NCBI RefSeq assembly: GCF_037893015.1
Contig: NC_133661.1
Location: 190,305,147 to 190,369,146, forward strand
Direction of reading: 5' to 3'
DNA from: Macrotis lagotis
Taxonomy: Eukaryota; Chordata; Mammalia; Peramelemorphia; Peramelidae
Length of the DNA stretch: 64,000 bases
A program made the translations under genes and the position numbers. The notes beneath the pieces are model-generated. The model saw only the letters and a program-made list of their open reading frames with translations, was not told where the DNA came from and made no database searches. Shown in pieces: positions 33,445 through 44,920 of the stretch; the stretch's first letter is position 1; each line of letters opens with the position of its first letter.

Positions 33445-34384
33445 TTAAGAAAACTTCCTGGAACTCATGATGTTACTGAACAATTTCCTCATTGCCACTT
33501 TCATCTCTTTATTTCTGAATGTATAAATGACAGGATTCATAACAGGGATGATAACTGCATAAAAGATGGCAAGAAACTTATCTATTGGCAATGTGGGGAA
33601 GGGCCATACATAGACAATAATGCATGGACCAAAGAAAAAGATCACTACTGTGATGTGAGCTGACAGGGTGGAAAGGGCTTTGGAAGAGCCACCTGAAGAG
33701 TGTTTACGAACAGTAACCAGGATGAACATGTAAGAAACCATCAATATGAAGAAAGTACCCATAGAGATGAAACCACTGTTAGCAGTGACCATGAACTCTA
33801 ATCTATAGGTATCTATGCAAGCAAGTTTGATGAACCTTGGCAAATCACAATAAAAACTGTCTACTTTGTTAGGGCCACAGAAAGGCAGGTTTATAACAAA
33901 AGCCAATTGCACAAGAGAATGGATGATACCAATAATCCAAGATGCTATCAAAAGGCAGAGGCACTTTCTCAGGCTCATAATTGTCAGGTAGTGAAGAGGC
34001 TTGCATATTGCAATAAATCGATCAAAAGCCATAACTATAAGGAGAAACATCTCAGTACCCACAGCAGTGTGAATAAAGAAAATCTGAGTAATGCAGCCAT
34101 TCCAAGAGATCACTTTGCGATTTTTGAAAAGATCAGAAATCATCTTAGGGGTTGCAATACTGCAAACACATGTGTCAATGATAGAAAGATTAGCCAGCAG
34201 AATGTACATGGGTGAGTGTAATCGAGTATCAGTAATAACTGTCAGTACAATCAAGAGGTTTCCTAGCACACTCACCACAAAAAAAAACTGAAAAAAACAG
34301 AAACAGAAGAACTTGTATCTCCTGAGAATTACCGAGTCCCAACAAAACAAACTCATACACCACAGACTCATTTGATCCATCCAT
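33445..34384 (-). pseudogene. Olfactory receptor, class II, family 4, with one frameshift in a T9 run; 'OR-2'
   Basis: Seven-transmembrane odorant receptor. The ATG that fits family 4 is at 34384 ([12 protein letters not shown], with glycosylation site NES at 5-7). That frame runs to a run of nine T (plus strand A at 34279-34287), where one extra base shifts it. The rest is open to the TAA at 33445 and well preserved: [63 protein letters not shown] second ATG at 34380 is already in the downstream frame and yields 311 codons, but its first 31 or so residues are not OR-like and lack the glycosylation site. It may be a recent pseudogene, a segregating null allele, or a base-call error. The locus lies 28 kb from OR-1 in the same orientation. 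Confidence 0.85.
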
Positions 34385-34418
34385 TAATGCAGCTTGCAAA
34401 GTAGGTTCTGGAATTTAC

Positions 34419-34420
34419 CT
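34419..34420 (-). promoter_or_regulatory. Probable 3' splice site upstream of OR-2
   Basis: CTTCTTACTATTTTCTTCAG on the minus strand ends in AG 34-36 bp before the family-type ATG, the same place as in OR-1 and OR-3. Confidence 0.55.
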
Positions 34421-34554
34421 GAAGAAAATAGTAAGAAGAAAATAGAATTATTGGGATCGAAAGCAGACAGCTTGAGTGAATAGGGCTCAAACTTCAGAAA
34501 TTATCACTTTATTATTTTGTATGGCTGGATAACTACCATCACAGGATCATAGAT

Positions 34555-34706
34555 TTTTTAAATTTATTTATTTGGTTTTTGCAAAGCAATGGGGTTAAGT
34601 GATTTGCTCAAAGCCACAGAGTTGGTAATTATTAATTGTCTGAGGTCAAATTTGAACTCAGGTCCTCCTGACTCCAGGGCTGGTATTCTATCTACTGCCC
34701 CCTGGT
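34555..34706 (-). repeat. Marsupial tRNA-derived SINE, antisense, copy B1 only
   Basis: Reads 'gcaaagcaatggggttaagtgatttgctc', 'ggtaattattaattgtctgagg', 'gaactcaggtcctcctgactccagggc'. In B2 the matching spot (about 54700) has no SINE. Confidence 0.88.
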
Positions 34707-34859
34707 AAATGCATTAGAAGACAATGAATCTATTTCTTTCATTTTATAAATGAGGTAACTCAGACTAAGAAAAGCTAAGTAAATTGACTCAAATCAAATG
34801 CAGGTCTTTCTGACTCCAAGTCCAAAACCTTATCTCTTGCATTGCCTAGCCAACATATA

Positions 34860-35215
34860 ATGTTCCAATACAAGCTATGCCTTTGCCTGGAATGCATTAT
34901 TTCTTCATCAAAAACCTTTTCTACCATAAAGGTTCTCCTTTACCTTTAGTTTCTTCTGTTAAGTTTTTCCTGTTCCACTAGTCCATCCCTCATCCCCAAT
35001 ACATGCTCTTAGAGAGTTTTTGTGATTCTCCCTCTCTCTCCCCTTTTTTTTCCTAGATAAACTTAGATAACATTTAAAAAGGACTGTGTGTTTAATGCTA
35101 GCTTTTATTGTTTCCATAGATATATCAACCAGTAAAATCTAAACTCCCTGAGAGGAGACATTTTGTTTTGCATGTCTACCCTTGCATAGTAGGCATTTAA
35201 ATGTTTGTTTTTATA
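34860..35215 (+). repeat. LINE-2 3' end
   Basis: 'gcctttgcctggaatgcattatttc', 'ctaaactccctgagaggagacattttgttttgcatgtc', 'cttgcatagtaggcatttaaatgtttg'. The B2 counterpart is 54870-55285, so it predates the duplication. Confidence 0.75.
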
Positions 35216-36439
35216 TTAATTTTAGATTTTTTATCATGTATGATTTCCTGATACTTCCTAATAGCATTTTTAAAGGACACATTTATGAGAAGATCCAATG
35301 TGCAGCTTCAAGTAAAGGTTGGGTCTTTATGAATATTCCAGAAGGTGGCAGATACTTGTGAGACTTTGAGAAATTTAGGAATGACCAAATCCAGTATTGG
35401 AGTACATAGGGAGTGATTTCTGGCTGCCTGAAATCTAATTAATTACCATATGTATCAGTTATATACAATTTTTATATCTTGACTCCAGTTGTACATTTCT
35501 CCATATATTGCTTCATATAAGAGGAATGAATGAAAAGGAATGAGATGGGGCAGAGGTATGTGGGAGGTTAAGTTTAGGAAAGATCAGATGTCCAGAAAAA
35601 TGGGAAATGAATTGGACAGTTTTAGGAGAAACAATCAAACCAATAGAGGGAATCTTAAAAAGGGTGGGACAAAGAATTAGGAAAGAAACTTATAATCTTT
35701 TCCCTCTCTCCTCTCACTGCTGTTCTTTAACAGGCACTCTGAAACTTCTATTTCTCTACAACCTGGACTCATTTCACACACATATATAGCAATTTTTTAA
35801 AACAACTATATAATCATTCTCCCACTACGTTGTATCACTGAATATCCACCCTTAGAGTACTAGATATCCTTGACATCAGAGCTCTGAGTACCATTTGATG
35901 ATGTAAAGATGTGACATAAATTCTAATATTAAGAAAAATATATTCAGAAAATTCTTTACCATGAAAAAAATTCCCCTCAATTGGTCATATTGCTTATTTG
36001 AATATCATCAGTGGAAAGTAACTCATTACTACCATTTCAGTTTTGGAAGCTTTAAAACTTCACTATTCATCTCTCCTTATGAAACGTTTTCTGTTGCATC
36101 ATTTGGGTTGTTTTCTGGATCTCCTCCAGTCTCAATCAATTATTTATTATATATGTGCAGCTCAATGAGACAAAACATGGTGCTAAAATGGGTCTGATGA
36201 ATGATGGATTTAAGAAGAGAATTATTTCCTTAAAATGAGACTTCTCATTTCTATTTATCCATTCCATTATTATGTTACCATTTACTCATACAATCCTGAT
36301 GGTATAGAGAAGACATCGTAGATCCAGGAAATTTGGGATATTCAGGCATGGGTTCGGATTACAACTTAAGGGCTGTGAAACACCACAACATTGTGAGATG
36401 ATCAATTACCATGGGTTTAGCTCTTCTCAGTAATACAAA

Positions 36440-36755
36440 ATCAAGGGCAGCTATAAAAGACCTATTGTGGAAAATGACATCTATATCCACAGAAAGAGCT
36501 ATGGAATAAGAATGCATATCAAAGCATACTATCTTCACATTTTAATTTTATTTTTCAATTTTCTCTTCCTATGGTTTTTTTCATTTTTGTTCTAATTTTT
36601 CTTTCATAGCATGACCAATATGGACATAATGTATAATCTATATCAGACTACCTGCTAACCTAGGATGAGGAGAGGGAAAGGTAGGCAGGAAAACTTTATA
36701 AAAATAAATATTGAAAATTATCTTTCCATTTATTTGGATAAATAATAAAAAAGTG
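36440..36755 (+). repeat. L1 3'-end fragment
   Basis: 'aagacctattgtggaaaatgacatctatatccacagaaagagc', 'tgaccaatatggacataatgtataatc', 'aaaactttataaaaataaatattgaaaattatc'. Present also in B2 at 59390-59720, so older than the duplication. Confidence 0.8.
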
Positions 36756-36959
36756 ATAAGGATCCCAGATGTCACTCTTAATGTATTAAATTACAACCCA
36801 GACAACAGATTAACTGCTGCCTGAGGAATAACCAAGGTTAGGTGTGGGAAGGCTCATTGCCAGCAGGCAGATAGAAGCTTACACATTGTTTACTCATCAC
36901 ATTCTATATTTATTGGTAAAGTCATTTAAAGTACTCTCTTAAAGTAATTTCTAATAAGT

Positions 36960-37330
36960 TTAGAACAGGGCTTTAGTGATCAACTAATCCAACCCTTTCA
37001 TTTTGCTAGATGAAGAAACTAGTGTCTACAACAATTACGAAATTTGCCAGGGCAGCTAGGTGGCACAATGCATAGAGCACCACAGAGCACCGGCCCTGGA
37101 GTCAGGAATACCTGAGTTCAAATCCAGGCTCAGACACTTAATAATTACTGAGCTATGTGGCCTTGGGCAAGCCACTTAACCCAATTTGCCTTGCAAAATC
37201 CTAAAGGAAAAAAAAAAGAAAAGAAATTTGCCTATGATCATATAGATTAAAAAAAAATAGCAGAGATAAGATTCAAGATCACTTCCTTTGACAACAGACT
37301 CATCATTCATTCTGTCCTGTACCATGTTGT
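36960..37330 (-). repeat. MIR-type SINE, antisense, split by a younger SINE
   Basis: Left arm 'ctaatccaaccctttcattttgctagatgaagaaact'; right arm 'gataagattcaagatcacttcctttgac ... ccatgttgtctcc'. The SINE at 37049-37222 sits between the arms. Confidence 0.7.
37049..37222 (+). repeat. Marsupial tRNA-derived SINE nested in MIR
   Basis: Sense copy with a 10-bp target-site duplication GAAATTTGCC at 37039-37048 and 37223-37232. It carries a small internal repeat of 'agagcacc'. Confidence 0.93.
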
Positions 37331-37339
37331 CTCCTTGCT

Positions 37340-37890
37340 TTCCATGCTTATTATTGAAATTATATATAAAATGATCTAATAAGATAATGTATGTAAAAAA
37401 CAGTCTAATAATTAGCATGCAGTAAGTTACTTTTCCTTCAACAATTTACAACAGTGATGCCAAAGAGTGCATGGAGGTAGTTCCTCCTCAAAGGGGAGCA
37501 ATTTTTTACCACCAAGACTCTCAGAAAAAAATATAAAATAGGATTAGCATTTAATGCTCTCTAATCTCCTTCTGTATCATGTCCTCTCTCTGTTGTCTAC
37601 CTTCTCTGCTCCTGTAAAGTCCTACATCCCAACCAACCCTAAATAACTTCATATCCTCCCTCTGCAGTAGTCATTCAAAATGCCAGTTCTTTTCTGTCAG
37701 ACAGATCAAGATAGAATAACAGCAAATAAAATAATCCTTGCAAATAAATGTGTGAATAAGCAAATATTCAAGCTTCATACATTCAGAGAACTATAGGGAC
37801 ATCTAGACCCAGATCTGCCTTTTGGGACAATAATCTTCTCACAGCACTGTCCTCATAGAAATTAGAACTAAAGGGAAATATATACATTAG
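37340..37890. other. Unrecognised intergenic DNA
   Basis: Nothing recognised apart from LINE-2-like wording near 37560-37680. Confidence 0.45.
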
Positions 37891-37894
37891 CTAG

Positions 37895-38045
37895 TCAGTT
37901 TGCTTCTCATTTCACAGATGAAACCAAGAAGCAAAAAAGCAAAGTAACCTGCCCAAGGTCATACCAACTATTAAGTGGTACAACTAGAGTTAGAACTTTT
38001 GATTCCAAAACCAGGCTACTTTCTACTATGCCATGTTGTCTCCAA
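37895..38045 (-). repeat. MIR-type SINE, antisense
   Basis: 'catttcacagatgaaaccaagaag', 'aagtaacctgcccaaggtcatacc', 'gagttagaacttttgattccaaaaccagg', 'tactatgccatgttgtctcc'. Confidence 0.75.
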
Positions 38046-38514
38046 ACCACATATAGAAAGTTTTCCTGACAGAATTGATGACCATGTTGTATCCCAAAGT
38101 GGCCAAGTAACAAATGACCCTGATCAGCTTCATCTTAGCTCTGGAGATGGCCCTCCCCAATTACTGAATGGGAGCCATCAAATATTTAAAACAATGCTTC
38201 CAAGGAGAAATTGTCAACATACTCACTTTAAAGTGCCCTGAGGATTCTCTTCCCTTTCATATGGCACACCAGTTTCCTCTGTAGCAAGTGAAAGATGATT
38301 TACCTGACCAAGGGTCATGAGAAATGAAGATCCAAAAAGAGAAAAAAAAAGAGGAAGTTAAGGAAAAAGAATTAATCATAATTTTGGGGGTATATCATCA
38401 TGATAGTTTAGAGAAATATCAAAATTGGTGGAAAGAACATGAGATTTCAGGGAGATATAAGACAAAATTATAAGTTAGGAATTTATTATATCGTAATTTA
38501 TGTCAATGTAAGGA

Positions 38515-38710
38515 AGAGTACTTTTGGAGAAAGTCATTTTTGAAGGCATTTGAATCAGAGAACCTGTGCTAAAATTCTACCTGTCTTACTCATTAATTGT
38601 GTGACCCTGAACAAGTGATTTAACTTTTCTGGGTTTCATATTCCTCATATATAAAATGAGAAATTAGACAAAATAATCAGTAAAGTCCTAAACAGATATA
38701 AATCTATCAT
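38515..38710 (+). repeat. MIR-type SINE, sense
   Basis: 'ttgtgtgaccctgaacaagtgatttaacttttctgggtttcatattcctcatatataaaatgag'. Good core order, moderately diverged. Confidence 0.75.
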
Positions 38711-38719
38711 CTATATCTT

Positions 38720-39650
38720 ATAATCCATGATAACCAGTAAGGGGATATGAGATAAAAGTAGGAAAAAAAACAGAAAAATAAAATAAGAGAGAGGGTTTTA
38801 AAAATGACACACAATTCCCTGCAACTGAAATAGTCCCTCCTCAAGTTTCCATATTCCCACCCATTTTTATCTAGGCTGACTCAAAAAGATTTCTTCCATA
38901 AAACCTTCCCAAAACCTAGCCACATTTATCTCCTGCCTCTGGAAATTTATTTCAAAAGACAGAGACATTGAGAATCCTGGTACCAAGTTAGGTTGCAATT
39001 CAATATAAAACATAAAAATACTTACTGGAGCTATACATAAGTAGACTAAGTGATATGGAGCTCATATAATCCAAATCCCTGCCCTTCTGTTGCATCCTCA
39101 AAATTTTCTTATCTGTTCTTGAACACCTCTAGTGTCCAATCAATACCTTATAAAATTACCCCTTCCATTTTTTTGGCATTTCCAATTATAATTAAATTCT
39201 TTTTTATACAGAATTACAACTTTCCATAACCCTGCCTTTTGGTGCCATTAGCTTCCATTGGTACTTAGATATTACTAACAATTTACTTGCTAGCTCCTTA
39301 TTTGAACCTCCTCTAATTTGTCCTTTCCACTCACTTCACATAAGAGTAATCTTTCCCTTATTAAATTTCTTTTATGCCTTCATCAGAACTGGTCCTTTGC
39401 AACATTCCTATTATTTTTGATCCCCAATTACCTTTGATCCCCTATCATCTTTGATCCCCAATTGGTTTATTCCATATCCATAAGAAAAAGGACCAGAAGC
39501 TTTCTTTTTTTTGTGTCCAGTGCCTCACAAGTAAATGTTAAAGTATATTAGTTATGTTGAATCAAGTCAAAATATCTTAATATAATTTTATTTTTTGGTT
39601 CTAATTCTCAATAAAAGTCAATGAAAAAATAGAAGCAGATAAGAAAAGAA
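38720..39650. other. Diverged intergenic DNA with a small minisatellite
   Basis: No gene is visible. 39075-39400 has the feel of an old LINE 3' end but is not assignable. At 39416-39466 a roughly 17-bp phrase (TTTGATCCCCAATTACC and variants) occurs three times in tandem. Confidence 0.4.
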
Positions 39651-39654
39651 ATGG

Positions 39655-39803
39655 GGGGTGGCTAGGTGGCACAGTGGATAAAGTAGCAGCCCTGGAGTCA
39701 GGAGTACCTGAGTTCAAATCCGGTCTCAGACACTTAATAATTACCTAGCTATGTGGCCTTGGGCAAGCCACTTAACCCCACTACCTAGCAAAAACCTAAA
39801 AAA
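39655..39803 (+). repeat. Marsupial tRNA-derived SINE
   Basis: Full sense copy from 'ggtggctaggtggcacagtgg' to the A-rich tail. The possible target-site duplication (AAATGGG) is too short to trust. Confidence 0.92.
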
Positions 39804-39804
39804 A

Positions 39805-40815
39805 TGGGATAACAAGTTGAAGATCACAAATTTAGATAGTGTTTTCCTCATAATTCAAAAATTTGCTTTCAAAAATCTACCTTCTCTGAAATCTGGTCTG
39901 AAGCAACAGCATATTCTCAGAGAACCTCTGATTTCTTATAATTCTGGATAGACACAATCTTCACAATCATCATTAAACAGAATCTGCCATTGTCTTAAGT
40001 ACAAATGGCCCTTAATTAACAGTATTAAATTTTAGTGACCAAGTATTGCTACTGCAATTTGGGAATAGCCAGACTTTGATTGGATTGCTCTGGGAATTAT
40101 GCCTCATAAACACATTTTTATCCCACAGGACATGAAAGGGTCAAGAAGATAAAAGAAAAAACAATACAAGCCTGACAAATACTTAAATTTAAGATGCACT
40201 TTTAACAATTTTTCCATGCTTGAGTAAAGACTAGAGGTGTCAAACACACCTGTGGGATACGTACAATCCAAATTATTATCTAGTCCAGGTCAAATAAGAT
40301 TAAAATGTAGTTCCCACCTGATTTTAATGTTTTAATGTATCAATTATAAAATGAAATATAAAATTGTGGTTTTCTAAGTCAATATGGAGGATGAAAGATT
40401 GTTTATGCATTGTTTAATGCCCCTGTTTCTAGTCACTGGTCTAGACCATCAACAAAACAATGAATCAAGATCTCATTTATGCCATTTGAATGTTTCCAAG
40501 GTATAAATGCATATGGTGAAAATTTAACAAGTGACCCTCTTGAGCTGGCACAAACTGACTCCAGCACACCATTGCAAGCCAGCAGATGAAGTCTTCAGAA
40601 AAGTATATGGCATTAGTAGCTATGTCACAGATTCAGAGGCAAATCTCTGGGAAATAAACCAGTACATCTTTTCTGTGAGAAATGGTAATTAATGATCAGT
40701 TATTAATTGGGGGAGGAGGGTTTGGAGAAAGTTGGAATGAACCAGGTGAGAGGTAAAATTGGTGAGAGGAAGGTGAATCCAATTTTCCCCCCTTCCTATT
40801 TCTTCATTTAAAGAC
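39805..40815. other. Intergenic DNA, possible decayed DNA transposon near 40230-40440
   Basis: 'gactagaggtgtcaaacacacctgtggg' near 40228 resembles the outer end of some hAT-type non-autonomous elements (aggtgtcaaactc...). The rest is not recognised, and no inverted terminal repeat could be confirmed. Confidence 0.3.
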
Positions 40816-40822
40816 TAGGTCA

Positions 40823-40971
40823 GGGCAGCTAAGTGGCTTGGGGATAAAGCACCGGCCCTGGAGTCAGGAGTACCTGGGTTCAAATCCATTCTCAGACACT
40901 TAATAATTACCTAGCTGTGTGGCCTTGGGCAAGCCACTTAACCCCATTTGCCTTACAAAAACTTAAAAAAA
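40823..40971 (+). repeat. Marsupial tRNA-derived SINE
   Basis: Sense copy with a 13-bp target-site duplication AAAGACTAGGTCA at 40810-40822 and 40972-40984. Confidence 0.94.
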
Positions 40972-41174
40972 AAAGACTAGGTCAAAGCAGCCTCTGAAGG
41001 ACAGAAAAGATGATGAGGCTAGATTAATGTTGCCCTCAGTTTTGAACAGGACCCAACCAAACTAGGAAAGCTTGGTTATGATTGATATTTGTCCTTTGTT
41101 CAGAAAGAAGACTGTTTTATTTGAGTGAGGGAATGCTATACTATGTCAACAATCTCACTTTCTCCTCTGGAACC

Positions 41175-41345
41175 ATATGAGTCCAGTGACCAGATATGAA
41201 TCAGGATGACTGGAGGTGGCCCTGAATGCAAGGCAATCAAGGTTAAGTGACTTGCCCAAGCTCACATAGATAATAAGGGTCAATTATCTGAGGTCACATT
41301 TGAACTCAGGTCCTCCTGATTCTAGAGCTGATGCTCTTTCTACTG
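41175..41345 (-). repeat. SINE of the longer marsupial type, antisense, 3' truncated
   Basis: 'ccagtgaccagatatgaatcaggatgactggaggtggccctgaatgcaaggcaatcaaggttaagtgacttgccc' then 'gaactcaggtcctcctgattc'. It matches the reverse of the longer SINE class. Confidence 0.65.
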
Positions 41346-41454
41346 AAACAACCATTAAGTTATAAATTATTATGTAAAACAGTAGATAGAACACAGACCC
41401 TGGAGCCAGTTTTGATTAAAAGTAAAGAGAATCTAATATAGGTGAATTTTGCTC

Positions 41455-41885
41455 CATTGTTCAACTATATATGTGGTCTTGGTGGTGGATAAATTCTTTT
41501 ATATATATTGCTGAAGGTGGAATGACTTAGGTATGGAGATGGATCTCTTTCTCCATGAGTGACGTAATCAGAGTCCCATCTCCCAGCCCCTCAATGAAAT
41601 AGGCCCACCTCTCAGAATAATATTCATTCTTTCATAAATTGTTAATCAATCAGGGTTGGTTTCTGCCTAACAGGAGAACCCACTCTTCCAAGGGAATTTA
41701 AACATTCAGGGGCCTCCAAGGCTCATCTTTGGCTTCCTGAGAGGGTCACTGACCTCATTTTATTGATTATTTGCAAGTCATAATAAATTTATTATTATTA
41801 TTATTATTATTAATTACCCAGAAATTATGTCTCTCATTATTTTCATTCATCATTTGTTTCCCATTTGTGGTATGGGAATCAACAG
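41455..41885 (+). mobile_element. Possible solo LTR
   Basis: A promoter-like stretch with TGACGTAATC (CRE-like) near 41560, CCAATCAG-type words, then AATAAATTTATTATTATT (poly(A) signal, 41783 on) followed by 'acccagaaattatgtctctcattattttc', which suits an R-U5 region. It is compositionally different from the flanks. No target-site duplication was found, and both ends are uncertain. No coding region is attached. Confidence 0.35.
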
Positions 41886-41989
41886 ATCAATGTACCTGGC
41901 TCTGTGCTAGCTGCTGGGAATACAAATTCAAAGCTAAGTAGTCTTTAATTACATGTTAATGTTTCCTAGGGAAAAGCAAATTTTTCAAA

Positions 41990-42370
41990 GGAAAGAAAAT
42001 ATATGATATATAACATGAGGGTAGGAGAAAGAGGATCAGGAAAGTTCTCTTTACACTTGAGGTACAATAAGGACTCCAAGAAGAGGATGCAAGGAGGAAA
42101 AGCATTCTTGACATGGAAAACAGTCTGAAAAAAAAGCAGCAAAGGAGGGACATGTGATATCATGTAAAGGGAACAATAAGTTTGAAAGAATAATAAAGTG
42201 AAAGGGAATAATGTGTAAAAAGTCTGGATAGAACTTCTGGATCCAGAAAGTTAAGGATATTAAATGTCAAAAATAGTTTCTCATTTCTCCAAAAAGAAAC
42301 ATTGGAAGCTCCCTGATTGGGGATTTACATGAACAGACCTGCACATTAGGAAAATCATTTTGGTGGATTT
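41990..42370 (+). repeat. Ancient interspersed repeat, same family as 14935-15220 (tentative)
   Basis: 'gattggggatttacatgaacagacctgcacattaggaaaatcattttggtgg' is wording typical of a common old mammalian repeat whose name I am not sure of. Strand is nominal. Confidence 0.4.
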
Positions 42371-42589
42371 TCATTTCAATTATCATGGAAGAGTGCCACT
42401 GACCCTTTAATTAGTTATTACTAGCAGGTTTAATAAAAAATGATCAATTATCCGGAAACCATGTCTTGAACTTTTTATATATCACAGGACTCTTGGTTCT
42501 GAATCTCCAGTCTCCTTTAGGACATAGCTGTAGTCCCACTAAAACCACATAACACTTTTCATTTTCAAATCTTTTTTCCTTCAGAGATG

Positions 42590-43085
42590 GGATATTTCTA
42601 TCAATGGTAGCACCAATTACTTATTCTTGTGTCTTATAAAATTTAGTTTCACATTCACATTTCCCTATCCCTCTCTAGACACCAAGTCCTAGAACTTCTT
42701 CCTCCAAGATATTTCTTATATTCATTCCATTCTCTCAACTATCACTGCTACCAACCTAGAATGGCACACCTCTCCACCTCCATTTCCTCCTAATTCATCC
42801 TGCTTTCAGCTATAAAAATCACATCTCTTAAATAGGGGTTAAAAATTTTTTTCAATAACTGTTATTAGTTCCTGCTACATAAAAGTTAAACAATTTTGCC
42901 AGCATACACAGCACTCTGCAATCTGATCACAACTTACTTTTTCCAGTCTAGTTTCACATTACTTTTGTCCTTTGGAGGACAAAAAATTTGGAATATTTTT
43001 TATATATCAAACATTTCCTTTATTTCCCTGACTCCTAACCTTTGATCATGTTATTCTTTATATCTGGAATGATCTTTACCTACTG
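42590..43085 (+). repeat. LINE-2 remnant
   Basis: 'gcactctgcaatctgatcacaacttactttttccagtctagtttcac' and 'tgttattctttatatctggaatgatctttacc' follow LINE-2 order. Highly diverged. Confidence 0.5.
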
Positions 43086-43107
43086 AACATTATTACTTTT
43101 GTTTCAT

Positions 43108-43236
43108 TTATGCAAGGTAATGCAGTTAAATGAATTGTCCAAGGTCACACAGCTAGTAAGTATTAAGTGTCTGAGGTCGGATTTGAAAGGTACTCCTGAC
43201 TCCAGGACCATGCTCTATCCACTACCTAGTTGCCCC
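43108..43236 (-). repeat. Marsupial SINE, antisense
   Basis: 'gcaaggtaatgcagttaaatgaattgtccaaggtcacacagctagtaag', 'gtgtctgaggtcggatttgaaaggtactcctgactccaggacc', ending 'cactacctagttgcccc'. Confidence 0.85.
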
Positions 43237-43689
43237 TGAGAAAATATATTATTTAAAAATATGTCACTTTAAAAATCAAATGTCATTCTCTATATAAAGA
43301 ATTTTCTAATTTTCCCAACAATAAGCGTTATATTTCTTAGACCTTATGAAGGACTAGTCTGTCTTTCACATAGTTATCATGTGATATAGTACATCATACT
43401 TAAATTTACACTACTCCCATTGGAATGTAAATCACTAGAAATATACTCCAGATTATAAATTTTTATTTCCCTCAGCTGGAGGACATTCCCAGGGAGTTCA
43501 TTTTCAGTTTCTTGGAGGCAAGAAACAGTTTCAGGTAGTTTTAAAAAAGATGTCCCAGCTACCAAGAGGGAAGCACATAAACTGAAAGACAACTTGGGGA
43601 GAGAATGAGTAGAATTTCAAGACAAAGTTCTAACCAAGAGGGAATACGTCACTATGAGTTAACATGGTATTAACCTGAGAGGTTAGGTA

Positions 43690-43690
43690 G

Positions 43691-43732
<42 letters not shown>

Positions 43733-43882
43733 CCATTTTTCAGTTGGGAAAACTGAAGCAAACAGAGGTTAAGTGATTTGTCCAATGTAATACAGCTATT
43801 AAGTATCTGAAACTGAATTTGAATTCAGATCTTTCTGACTCCAGATCCAATACTCAATCCACTATACCATCTAGTTGACTAA
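43690..43882 (-). repeat. (ATT)n microsatellite plus antisense MIR
   Basis: About 13 ATT units (43692-43731) are followed by 'cccatttttcagttgggaaaactgaagc', 'gaggttaagtgatttgtccaatg', 'ttcagatctttctgactccagatcc'. The microsatellite probably grew from the MIR's own 'gtattattattccc' phrase. Confidence 0.8.
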
Positions 43883-43994
43883 GGAGATGGTTCCTCTGGT
43901 CCAGGAAAAATTCCTTCAAGGTTTTGGGGGCAGAAGAAATGCTATGGAGGTACATTAATATTATAAATATAATATACTTTCAGATTAAATTTGC

Positions 43995-44557
43995 AACTCT
44001 GAGCCACTATTTCATGCTTATCAGATTGACTAAACATAACAGAAAAGGAAAATGACTAATGTTGCAAGAGATGGGTAAACTGGAACGCTAGCATATGGTT
44101 GGTAGAGTTGTGAACTGATCCAATCATTCTGGAGAACAATTTGGAACTATGCCCAGAGGGTTAAAAAACTGCATAGCCTTTGACCCAGCAATACCCAGGA
44201 CTAGAACTGTATCACAAAGAGATCATTAAAAAGGGAAAAACCTCCACATGTACAAAAATATTTATAGCAGCTCTTTTTGTACTGGCAAAGAATTGGAAAA
44301 AAAGGATACCCATCGATTGCATGTTTTGGTATAGGATTATGATGGAATATTATTGTACTATGAGGAACAACTGGATGGTTTTAGAAAAACCTAGAAATAT
44401 GTATATGAACCAGTGAAGTGAGCATAACCAGGATAAAATTGTATGCAGAAACAGCAATATTCTACAGATAATCAACTGTAGATAATCAATCAAGATAAAG
44501 ATGCAAGACAATTCCAAAAGGCTCATGATGAAAAATGCTCTCCAGAGGGAGAACTGA

Positions 44558-44605
<48 letters not shown>

Positions 44606-44860
44606 ATATATATAATATATATACTTTTTTAACTTTATTTTTCTTGAGTTGTCTGTTTCCTTTTACAATATGGCTAATATTGGAATTGTGTTTTGCATCA
44701 TTTCACATGCATAATCAACATCATTTTTCTTTCTTTCTCAAGAAGAGGGGGAAGGGCTAGAGGAAGGGAATTTGAAATTCAAAATATTTTGAAATGAATG
44801 TTTAAAACTTTTACATAATATTGGGAAATATTTAAAGAAATAAATAAAACATTTTAAAAA
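43995..44860 (+). mobile_element. 5'-truncated L1 (end of ORF2 and 3' UTR)
   Basis: Starts around 'gcaactctgagccactatttcatgc', passes 'gttgtgaactgatccaatcattctggagaac', 'ttatagcagctctttttgtactggcaaagaattgg', 'atgatggaatattattgtactatgagg', 'gaaaaatgctctccag', then a TA microsatellite, and a final part ending near 'aaataaataaaacatttt'. It covers the last part of L1 ORF2 and its 3' UTR, with no open frame. Confidence 0.8.
44560..44624. repeat. (TA)n microsatellite within L1 3' UTR
   Basis: About 40 bp of pure TA, then TATAATATA variants. Confidence 0.95.
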
Positions 44861-44920
44861 ATTAAATGTACTCAGAAAAGGCACTCTACAACATCCTTAG
44901 ATGTTAGAAAGTTAATTCTC

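Larger units (their letters stand above)
32010..36880. repeat. Duplicated block B, copy B1 (carries OR-2)
   Basis: Same order and orientation as 52085-59835. Landmarks in both copies: 'caaataaagaacaaaccaagaaaagacac', two MIRs, the OR locus, a LINE-2 end, 'ccagaaaaatgggaaatg', 'ccctctctcctctcactg', and 'acaacccagacaacagatt'. B1 has an antisense SINE at about 34555-34706 that B2 lacks. B2 has the half-L1 E4 that B1 lacks. Confidence 0.93.

Noticed and set aside
33907-34291. Plus-strand frames opposite OR-2
   Set aside because: They are antisense shadows of a well-supported receptor frame on the minus strand.
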